Origin: Dromiciops gliroides
Taxonomy: Eukaryota > Chordata > Mammalia > Microbiotheria > Microbiotheriidae
NCBI RefSeq assembly: GCF_019393635.1
Contig: NC_057867.1
Coordinates: 948,527 to 1,012,526, forward strand
DNA: 64,000 bases
Direction of reading: 5' to 3'
Under the pieces are notes generated by a model. It did no database searches. It worked only from the letters and a program-made list of their open reading frames with translations, and had not been told where the DNA came from. The position numbers and the translations under genes were made by a program. Below, one piece after another: positions 56,374-64,000 of this stretch (positions within the stretch are counted from its first letter, which is position 1; the number at the start of each line of letters is the position of its first letter).

Positions 56374-59300
56374 GGGGAGGAAGGTATCCTCTGAGGTGAT
56401 ACTTGCAGGATCCCCTTCTTTCCCATACCAGTCAGTGGCTCTTTATTCAATGAGAATGAGTTGTCTGCTGGTTCTGGGCTTCCCCATTGGGGGCAGTCCC
56501 CTGGCAGATGGCGGAGTGTGGCAGGCCAGCAGCCATCCAGGCCTTTCTTCCCTTTCATCTGACTGGGGAAACAACCTTTCCAATCGGGTTCTCTTAGGAT
56601 CCTTAACTTTATAAAGCAACTGCTGAAGCCATGGGGGCACATGGTGAGACTTGCTTCCTCAGCCTAGGTTGAAGGAGGGAGAATGTGGCCACATGCTTCT
56701 GCTCTGTGAGGACTTTGCCCTCCAGGACTATTCTAGCAGGCTACTGGGGGCTCAGAGCTAAAAGATTCCTGATTGGATTCAAGTGTGTTGGGGGATGGAG
56801 GGGGGGGGGAGTTGTCTAGATCTGGGTCTGGCTCTGAGCTGCCTCAGACCCTGGTTGGGGGAGCTGAAGGACACCATCTAGTTGGGATCCAGGGGCTGGA
56901 GAATTTGGAGCTGCAGGCTCATGTACAGCCTAATCCTTCCCCCTTTGCAGATGAGGAAACGGGCCCAGTGAGGGAGAGCAGAGTTCCAAATCTGACTCCA
57001 AATCCCATTATTCTTTCTGTGCTAGCCTATGGCCCTGGCCTGCCCGCCAGTCCCCCATGGCCCGGAATCAGAGTCCTCTCCTGGGTACTGGCAGGGTGTC
57101 TTACTTGCAACAGTTCCTTGGGAAAGTGAGTGAGTGTACGTCACCCTCCCCACCGTGTGGGGCTCGGCAGGAGCCCTCCCCCTGCTAGGCCCCAGCTCAG
57201 CTCTAAATTGAATCCTTCTGGGGGGAGTGGGGTAACAGACCTGGGCCTCATGTTCTTCCTCTGAGGGGGTTGGATTCCATTTGGTCTAAGGGCACTTTGT
57301 AACCCTTGAAGTGGGAGGAAATGGGATCCTGAATGTTCTGTAGAGAAATCTACCCCCCACACAGTGGCCTGTCTGGAGAGGAAAGAACCTTCCCTCAGCT
57401 CCTCACTTGCCATCTGCTGACAGGCATTCATTTGTTTAAGGATAGACTATGTACAGGGACAGCTAGGGGTCGCCACAGTGCCCAGAGCACTGCCTGAAGT
57501 CAGGAAGACCTGAGTTCCAATCTAGCCTCACATACTTCCTAGTTTACTAGCTGTTTGACCCTGGACTAGTAACTTCATCTCTGCCTGAGTTTCCTAAGCT
57601 TAGGGATAATAGATAATACCAATCTTTATCTTCCAGGGTTGTGAGGATCAAGTGAGGTGACATTTCTAGATTGCTTTATAAGCCACGAAGTGCTATGTCC
57701 ATACATTGAGGTGATATTAGACTGGCAGGCCTGAGGCCCATTCCTGCCCCAAGGAGCTTGGATTCCAATGAGAGCCGAGTGTAGACGAGAATAAAGAGAA
57801 GGCAGCCTGGGCAGCAGGGAGCTCCAGAAGTGAGTGGTAGCAGTGGTGGGAGGGGGCCTGCAAAGAAGCCAGGATGGATACTGAGAGGAGAGGGGAGGGG
57901 AGGGCAGAGCAGGGGAGGGGAGGGGCAGAGAGGAGGCCCCCTGGACTGGGCAGGGGACTTCACATTGGATTGGGGATGATTGGAGGAAGGGTACTTTGGT
58001 GGCTGAGCAGAGAATGGGCAGGAATGAGGAGAAACTTATGACCACTGCAATAGTCCAGGTGTGAAGGCGGGCTAGACTTTGGTGAGGGTGGAGAACTCAG
58101 ATGGGGTGGGCAGGGTTCTATTTGGTGCATGTTGGGGTCTGTGGGAGTCCTCGTAGGAGAGACTAGAATCAGTTCTGTATGGGATGTCATTGCAGTTGAG
58201 ATCTCATTGGCATTAAGTCAGTGGTTGCTAATGAGATGGCCAAGTTAGTGGGGAGGATAGAAGAGAGAGCCTAGGGCGTGACCAGTAGTCAGGAAAACCC
58301 AGAAAGGAGGGTTACTCGAGACCAAGGAGTGGGCAGTGGGGAGCTATGGCACCCAAGGCTGCAGACTGAGAGCTGGGTGGGGGAGTGCACAGGGGAGGGG
58401 TAAGCTGGGCTCCTCTTCCCCCAGAGGCCCTAGGAGGGCTGCTGGTTGTTCCTCTTCCCATATTCCCTTGGCCAGCCTCACTCTTGCCATGTGGGACATA
58501 AGGAGCACCTCCCTAGCCTGGACTGGCCTCTCGGCCCTGACCGTGGCGGAGAGAGAGGAGGAGTGATGCCCTCTGCCAGGCTCAGGGTCTTAGATTGAGC
58601 AGGGAAGGCAGCTTTCTCCCCATTGGAGCCCTACCTCCCATCCTGATGGTGGAAAGGAGCTCTGGCCATCTTGTATCATTTCCTCCAGAGGCCTGGCAGC
58701 ATCAGCAGACCAGGGAAGGAATGGCCAGGACTGGGACCCAGAGCCTTTTGCATTCATTCCACTGGGAAGCCTCTGGCTCTGAGGAAGGGTGGGGGTGTTG
58801 GGCAGGGCAAGGCGGCTAAAGTCCTGTTAACCTTGAGGGGTGAGTCTGCTACTCTGCCATTAGTCAGCCTCTCGGCCTGTTTTTTCCACCTTTAGCTTAA
58901 TGAGACAGGATTAGGCACTGGAGGCCCCCCTCAGTGGCCCAGGGTTGTTTCCATGGAGATGAAAAGTGAGGGCCATCAGGAGAGGCCCAGTCCTGGGCCT
59001 GAGCCCAGTCGGGGCTGGGTGATCTTGTCTGATTCCCTTCCCTCCTCAGGCCTGAAAGACAAGAAGACCGTGTGGCTGCTGAGAGCCCTCTGGTCTCAGA
59101 GTTCGCTAGAAGCCTTAAGGTTAAGGCTAGGAAGACCAGTCTCAGCCCTTGGCATAAGGAGGGAGGTGCTGTTGCCATTAGAGTGTGGTCTTTATTTTGG
59201 GGAGGAGCAGAGAGAGGGCCTTGCTTGGGCCCTAGGATGGGGCTAGGTAGCCGAGAAGTCCTACTTCCTACAAGGCCCAGCCTTCTGAGGACTCGCTGGA

Positions 59301-62009
59301 ACATCTAAGCCCCTAGCAGGTTCATGTTGGCAAATGAAAGCAGTGGGGAGTTCCAGACGCTCTTCTTCCTCGATCACCATGTTGAGGAGGCCAGGCCTCC
59401 TATCCCCAAGCCCATGTCCTTTCCCAGAAGGTGTCTAACACATGGGCCCCTTCTAGGCTTCCCCCCCCCCCCCCCCAGCCAACTTGGACCCCTTCCCTAT
59501 GCTGGACTTGTTCAGGGGGCTGGCTTGAATGATATGGTACTCACTTGGTGGAGGCCCTCAACTTGGGCCTCCCCCTCTTCCCATTTCCCTGCCCCAGGAC
59601 AGTGGCAGCTCTGAATGGGCCCACTGCACACCTATACCTGTTAACTAGGCAGTGAAACCTGGGGGCTTGGGTTGACCTCCAAGAACCTGCTGGGAGAGCT
59701 GGAAGCTGTGGCCCTCTCGGGCCTGTTTCCTTGCTCTGGCTTGGCCCTCCTGGAGCTCTGACCTTGTACCACCTTTCCACAGCGGACCAGGTGTATGGTG
59801 ACCAGGACATGCATGAGGTTGTCCGGAAACACTGCATGGATTATCTGGTGAGATTGGGGCCTGCTGGGGGTGCTGGGGACCTGGGGCTCTGCCCTTTGTC
59901 CCCTGCTGAATCTGTGCCCCCTTCTCCAGATGAAGAATGCTGACTATTTCTCCAACTACGTCACTGAAGACTTCACCACCTACATCAACCGGAAGAGGAA
60001 GAACAACTGTCACGGGAACCACATTGAGATGCAGGCCATGGCAGAAATGTACAACCGGCCTGTTGAGGTGTACCAGTACAGTACAGGTAGGGCTAGTGAG
60101 GGCCCCGGAGAAAGGGGGGGGGGGCGGGTGGCAGGGGGCGCCAGCCTGGACCCTGCCCCACCCCATCCGTCACAGCACAAGTATCCACATCCCCCCAGAA
60201 CCCATCAACACGTTTCATGGCATTCAGCAGAATGAGGACGAACCCATCCGGGTCAGCTACCATCGCAACGTCCACTACAACTCAGTGGTGAACCCCAACA
60301 AGGCCACCATTGGTGTGGGGCTGGGGCTCCCCTCCTTCAAGCCAGGGGTGAGTGAGCAGCTCCGAGAGCTGGACCTGGCTGCTCTGCTGTCTGTCTGCCC
60401 ACCTTTCCCTTGCTATTCAGGCCTGGCTTGACATGGGAGCATGCACACACAGGCACACACATGTACATGCATTTGGAATCAAAAGGGACTCTGGAAGTTG
60501 TTGTACCTCTCTGGCCTCTCCCCTGCACCTCCCTCAATTCATTCCATGTTTTGTGGAGTGGCCTCATTCCTTTTTGGCCCTGTTGACCTTTGGGAGGAGA
60601 TTGGGGGGTGGGCAGCCCTTAAAATGCCTCAGTCTGGCTCAGAGTGTTGACTACTGCAAGGGAAGGAGGCAGTATGTGGCCAGGTAGAGAGCTGGGGCCC
60701 AGTCTCTGGTCCATACTTCAAGGGGACCTGCTGCCTGTCTCCCTGAGTCTCCCTTTGTAGCCTGGGACCACCCTAGTTAGCAGCAGGCTAAGCCAAGGCC
60801 CCACCTGGAAGGATTAGAGGGAGGTGGCCATGATTGGCATCCTCGGGCTTGTCTTGGCCCCACTTGCTCACCGTGTGTTCTTCCCTCCCATGCTGAGCAA
60901 CTGAATCTTCTGGTCAGAGGCTCCTCTTTCCTTCCCTCTCTCCCTCCCTTCCTCAGGGCTGGGCCTCCTTATTTTTTGCCCAGACCCCCACCTTTAAGTG
61001 CCTGAAGTGCCACTTCTTTCTGTCTCCCCCTAGTTTGCTGACCAGTCTCTGATGAAGAACGCCATTAAAACCTCAGAGGAGTCATGGATTGAGCAGCAGA
61101 TGCTGGAGGATAAGAAGCGAGCCACGGACTGGGAAGCCACAAATGAGGCCATTGAGGAGCAGGTAGCCCGAGAGTCTTACCTGCAGTGGCTTCGGGACCA
61201 GGAGAAACAAGCCCGGCAGGTCAGGGGCCAGGCACAGGTAGGTGGGCTTGCCCGCCAAGACCATGGGAAGGGAGGTAGAGGCCTTGGGGTCAACAGTCAC
61301 TCAGGCCCCTTGTGGACACCAAGGAAGGGGTTGGGCTTGGTCTGCTTCTCCAGATTTAACCCTGTGGGCATCTGCTGCCCTTTTTCCCAGCCCCGGAAAG
61401 CAAGCGCCACTTGCAGCTCTGCCACAGCAGCGGCCTCTAGTGGTCTGGAGGAGTGGAGTGGCAGGTCCCCCAGGCAGCGGAGCACTGCCCCCTCCCCTGA
61501 GCAGCAGGACCTTCACCCAGAGCTGGGCCCCAAGCCCCCCTCACCAGGCCATGCTCTCACCCCCGCCAAACCCCCCTCACCCTGCGCACCAGGTCAGTGT
61601 TTTCTTTGGTCGGGGAGGGGGTGGCCTTTTGTCCTTCTGGGGGGGGCCTCCTGACACCCCTCCATCTATCTTAGGTCCAAGCAGCCAGTCCGTGACAGGA
61701 GGAGACCGAGCCACCTCCCCCCTCGTGTCCCTGTACCCTGCTCTGGAATGCCGAGCCCTCATCCAGCAAATGTCACCTAGCGCCTTTGGTAAGGCCTTTT
61801 TGGGCCCAGCATCTCCTCACCCCCAGCAGCCTGCTGCCTCCCCACCCCGCTAAGCCTCACTTCCACTCTTTTCCCCTTCCCTGCCAGGTCTGAACGACTG
61901 GGACGATGATGAAATTCTGGCTTCTGTCCTCGCCGTCTCCCAACAGGAATATTTGGACAGTATGAAGAAGAACACAGTACACAGAGACCCCCCACCAGAC
62001 AAGAGTTGA
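51315..62009 (+). CDS. OTUD5: OTUD5 (DUBA), OTU-family deubiquitinase
   Basis: Coding exons: 51315–51908, 55534–55627, 59783–59847, 59930–60086, 60199–60347, 61034–61237, 61391–61592, 61675–61788 and 61888–62009. This gives about 566 residues, all phases consistent. The N-terminus [12 protein letters not shown] leads a Gly/Pro/Ala-rich disordered region of about 150 residues with a (LG)5 run. Then come the basic [16 protein letters not shown] (the serine here is the activating phosphosite in human) and the OTU fold. Catalytic residues are visible: Asp221 and Cys224 in [10 protein letters not shown] (Cys codon 55609–55611) and His329 in HYNSVV (60273–60275). The C-terminus carries a ubiquitin-interacting motif around [19 protein letters not shown]. 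Known substrates include TRAF3, and the enzyme cleaves Lys48/63 chains. Residues between QYST and EPINTF are absent compared with the human long form. Identity is firm. Confidence 0.97.
52010..53150 (+). repeat. decayed pyrimidine-rich minisatellite in OTUD5 intron 1
   Basis: The phrase CCCCATCTTTGTCCCC recurs at about 52024, 52042, 52079, 52112, 52144, 52178, 52213, 52287 and 52327, usually 33–37 bp apart and preceded by TTGGTCCCTAGAG-like sequence. Weaker copies (TTGGTCCCTAGA, CTTACTCCTTG) continue to about 53.1 kb. Nearly all purines lie on the other strand. Confidence 0.75.
53696..53980 (+). repeat. composite marsupial SINE in OTUD5 intron 1
   Basis: Head 'gggcagctaggtggcgctgc', then 'cagggccatctccagtcttg', 'gctctggaggagagagtggg' and 'gcaagtcatgacaccacctt'. 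It shares the unique tail with 24195–24485. Confidence 0.85.
54262..54460 (+). repeat. MAR1/MIR-like CORE-SINE in OTUD5 intron 1
   Basis: 'cttagagccctgaacctgga', 'gagttcaaatccagcatcag' and 'ctcagtttcctcttctgtaa' in SINE order, diverged. Confidence 0.65.
55033..55064 (+). repeat. (GT)n microsatellite
   Basis: About 32 bp of GT with one TT interruption, in OTUD5 intron 1. Confidence 0.9.
55908..56062 (+). mobile_element. short nonautonomous DNA transposon (hAT-like MITE), copy 2
   Basis: Begins 'agcttcttaaactatggg' and ends 'agtttaagaagccctggtg', so the termini are inverted repeats of AGCTTCTTAAACT. Internal 'gtgggggtcacaaaagattt' and 'tatatatctggggtt' match copy 1 at 4112–4318. It lies in OTUD5 intron 2. 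Confidence 0.65.
56063..56315 (+). repeat. MAR1/MIR-like CORE-SINE in OTUD5 intron 2
   Basis: 'gagttctggacttggagttg', 'tgtgaccttgggcaagtcac', 'gcctcagtttccttcatgg', 'cccagagttgtgaggatcaa' and 'gtgctatataaatgcttatt' in full CORE-SINE order. Confidence 0.8.
56321..56372 (+). repeat. (GT)n microsatellite
   Basis: About 52 bp of uninterrupted GT in OTUD5 intron 2, likely polymorphic. Confidence 0.95.
57455..57705 (+). repeat. MAR1/MIR-like CORE-SINE in OTUD5 intron 2
   Basis: 'gggacagctaggggtcgcca', 'gaagacctgagttccaatct', 'tgcctgagtttcctaagc' and 'gttgtgaggatcaagtgagg' in SINE order. Confidence 0.75.
57720..58330 (+). repeat. ancient interspersed repeat fragments in OTUD5 intron 2 (family unassigned)
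   Basis: 'gcaatagtccaggtgtgaag' and flanking G/A-rich text resemble the old repeat also seen at 3985–4110, 5280–5770 and 37950–38310. Confidence 0.4.
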
Positions 62010-62492
62010 TAACCAGGGACTGGAGCCCCCTGCCCGCTCTCTCCCCCTTTCTTCTGCTTTCCACTGCTTTTCCCACTCCTTGGCCTGGCCAGTCCTTGGG
62101 GGATTGGTGCACTCTGATCCAGCCTTGGCTGTCCCTTGGATCACGTGCCTCCCTCCACCCCCCAGACCCCTCCCCCCATCAATCATACCCACCTTCTTCC
62201 TTGAGCTCGTCTGCACCTAAATTCCAACATGGATTCAGTGGTGGAATGAATGTGGGTAGGCCCTGAGAAACAGTTGAGAACCACAGTGGCCCCTTAGTAC
62301 CATCATTGTCCCCACAGCTTTTTAGATATGTCGGTCAAAGGAGGGAAATTGTGCCCACCATCTCTGCTGCCCCCTCTTGAGGGGGTGAGTGGTGGGGTGG
62401 GGGAATCCATAGAAACACCCTTCCCCCTCCCCCCCCAGCCTGGAGGACGTCTGAACCTTCAGTGTTCGGGTGTCTTTACCCCTTCTCCCTTT

Positions 62493-62498
62493 ATTAAA
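62493..62498 (+). terminator. OTUD5: OTUD5 proximal polyA signal (ATTAAA)
   Basis: ATTAAA about 490 bp after the stop. T- and GT-rich sequence follows. Confidence 0.65.
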
Positions 62499-62697
62499 AT
62501 GTAATTTTATCTTCTAAAAGTTCAGATCCTGGCCCAGCTGTGTCCTGGGGGCTGGGCTGGGATTGCGAATCCCCTTCATTGTTCTTTCCCTCTCTTCTTG
62601 CTGCTTTTAAGGGGTGGGAGGAAGGAGGGAGAATGTTGGCAATCAGGTGCCTTGAGGCTGGGCACACTCCCATCCCTTCGAATCATGGATTTTGGAC

Positions 62698-62703
62698 AAT
62701 AAA
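62698..62703 (+). terminator. OTUD5: OTUD5 middle polyA signal (AATAAA)
   Basis: Canonical AATAAA followed by 'tgacctgtgtccacagtga'. It is the second of three signals within 400 bp. Confidence 0.6.
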
Positions 62704-62892
62704 ACTGACCTGTGTCCACAGTGACTGCCCTGGGCCCCTCACTGTCCCAGAGCCTGGGGATAGACTTGTACACTGCAAAAGGTGCTTGCTGCCTCGGGGG
62801 ATTGAGAGGGGAGATGGGCACTCACCCCCCCCCCCACCCCATGCCTGGCACGAGAGGGTGCGACATCCTTCCCCCCCCCCCAAGCTTGGCAG

Positions 62893-62898
62893 AATAAA
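62893..62898 (+). terminator. OTUD5: OTUD5 distal polyA signal (AATAAA)
   Basis: Canonical AATAAA followed by a GT-rich 'ccactgtgggtgagcctctg'. It lies less than 600 bp before the PIM2 ATG. Confidence 0.55.
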
Positions 62899-62999
62899 CC
62901 CCATGTCCCACTGTGGGTGAGCCTCTGCCTTCCTGCATCTTCATCTTCTGCCGGGGAGGAGGGGCGTGCGGCAGGGACCCAGTTCCCCCCAGACCTCCA

Positions 63000-63465
63000 A
63001 TTGGGCCGAGGTTACTAGCTTTGATTCCCCGCCCTCCAGTGAGCCTCGGTCCTTTTTTTCTAGCTTCCTGGCCCCCTGGGTAGGGGTGAAGGGGGCGACC
63101 TAGCGCTTGGGAGGGGGCGGGGGGGGGCGCCGATCCCGGAGGTAGTGCCTGCTGACCCCCGAATTTGGAACCCCTGGAGCACAGTCGAATTCGCAGCCCC
63201 CGCCGCTACCCCCATTTCTGGAGTAATTACACCCACTCGAGTCGCCATTCTGGAAAACCCCTTCCTTGGCCCACTCCCCTCATTTGCATTCAGGCCCCAA
63301 CTCGGAAGGGGGCGGGGCGGAGCCGGCATGCAAATGGCCGTTTGTCGATTGGCCCGGCGCGGCAGGGCGGGGCGTTCGGGGCTGACCTCTCGGCTGGCTC
63401 GGCAGCCCGGTGGCCAGTGGAGTGCGAGCCTCGATCCCGGGCGGAACCCCCAGGCCAGCCGGGCC
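63000..63465 (+). promoter_or_regulatory. PIM2: PIM2 promoter
   Basis: CpG-rich. Two octamer (POU/OCT) sites in opposite orientation: ATTTGCAT at 63282–63289 and ATGCAAAT at 63328–63335. GC boxes GGGGGCGGGGC at about 63308 and GGGCGGGGCG at about 63365, and an inverted CCAAT box (GATTGG) near 63348. A κB-like GGAAAACCCC is at about 63252. Transcription probably starts near 63370–63420. Confidence 0.6.
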
Positions 63466-63991
63466 ATGCTGACCAAGGGCCCGCAGCTCCCGTCCCCAGA
63501 GTCCCCGGGCCGGCCAGGCAAGGGCCAGGAGGCCCTGGAGGCTACCTACCGCCTGGGGCCCCTGCTGGGCAGGGGCGGTTTCGGCTCCGTCTTCTCTGCG
63601 CACCGCCTGGCCGACCGCCTGCAGGTGACTGCACCCCACCTGCCGCGTCCCCTGGGATTCCCCTCCCCTCGGGTGCCACCTCGGATCGCACCTCCCCTTG
63701 GGAACCCCTTCGAATAGCCCTCGCATCCCCCCCATCTCCTCGGATCTCCGCCTGCCCCTCCCCTCGGGTCCCCTCCCCCCATCTCCTCCATCCCTCTTCC
63801 ACTGTCCCCCGCCCCTCCCCTAGGGTCCCCCCTCGGATCTCCCCCGCCCATCTCTCTCATCTCCCCCGCTCGCCCCTCCCCTCCGGTCTACTCCCTCCTT
63901 CGCTTCTCCATCATCTCCCTGGGCTCCTCATCTCTCTCAGGTTGCTGTGAAGCTGATTCCCCGGAGCCGCGTCCTGGGCTGGGCCCCCCTG
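63466..63991 (+). CDS. PIM2: PIM2 serine/threonine kinase, first two coding exons (cut by window end)
   Basis: Exon 1 is 63466–63624 and exon 2 is 63941–63991, joined in phase 0. The 70 residues seen start MLTKGPQLP. YRLGPLLGRGGFGSVFSAHRL is the kinase glycine loop, and VAVKLIPRSRVLGWAPL holds the ATP-binding lysine (residue 57). The exon 2 donor is GTGTGTATG at the very end of the window. PIM kinases are constitutively active survival kinases controlled mainly by transcription and translation. I chose the ATG at 63466 because MLTK matches the human short form. The frame stays open upstream to about 63145 with ATGs at 63328 and 63334; human PIM2 is known to add N-terminal forms from upstream CUG codons. 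Orientation and position after OTUD5 agree with human synteny. Confidence 0.95.
63640..63925 (+). repeat. C-rich minisatellite-like intron 1 of PIM2
   Basis: CCCCTCCCCTCGGGTCCCC, CTCGGATCTCC and CCCATCTCCTC phrases recur through the whole 316-bp intron. Copies are imperfect and about 30–60 bp apart. Confidence 0.6.
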
Positions 63992-64000
63992 GTGTGTATG

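Overview
The window is nuclear DNA of a marsupial, very probably from the X chromosome. Two things point there. First, it holds more than 25 copies of a tRNA-like SINE, most starting GGGCAGCTAGGTGGCGCAG, that I know from marsupial genomes; many are little diverged and flanked by clear target-site duplications. Second, the gene order CCDC120 – TFE3 – GRIPAP1 – KCND1 – OTUD5 – PIM2 is that of human Xp11.23 read in reverse, a block I recall as part of the ancestral X shared by marsupials and placentals. I cannot name the species. All genes were read by eye from exon homology, splice sites and reading phase; comparisons with human proteins are from memory.

Layout. 1–6.8 kb: a CpG-rich promoter-like block (about 0.6–1.2 kb) with no recognisable gene, then SINEs and LINE/ancient repeat fragments. 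6.8–13.8 kb: CCDC120 on the minus strand, eight coding exons found, first coding exon not found. 14–25 kb: repeat-rich intergenic DNA between the divergent CCDC120 and TFE3 promoters, with L1, RTE, MIR and about 14 SINEs. 25.3–32.6 kb: TFE3, ten coding exons, about 570 residues. 33.1–41.3 kb: GRIPAP1, 25 coding exons, about 835 residues, starting only about 500 bp after TFE3 ends. 42.2–49.2 kb: KCND1, six coding exons, about 681 residues. 50–62.9 kb: OTUD5, nine coding exons, about 566 residues. 63–64 kb: PIM2, first two coding exons, cut by the window end.

The genes are not one pathway. TFE3 is a lysosome/nutrient-responsive transcription factor, GRIPAP1 an endosomal recycling coiled-coil protein, KCND1 an A-type potassium channel, OTUD5 a deubiquitinase, PIM2 a serine/threonine kinase and CCDC120 a centrosomal/cytohesin-binding coiled-coil protein. 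TFE3 to PIM2 all run on the plus strand with short gaps.

I see no new defence-like or mobile system. Items most worth a second look: a Trp-to-Leu change in the TFE3 bHLH domain, a perfect CLEAR-type E-box upstream of TFE3, an intron inside the KCND1 T1 domain, a (CGG)13 tract upstream of the OTUD5 start, a decayed pyrimidine minisatellite in OTUD5 intron 1, paired octamer sites with an open in-frame extension upstream of PIM2, and an orphan promoter block at the left edge.
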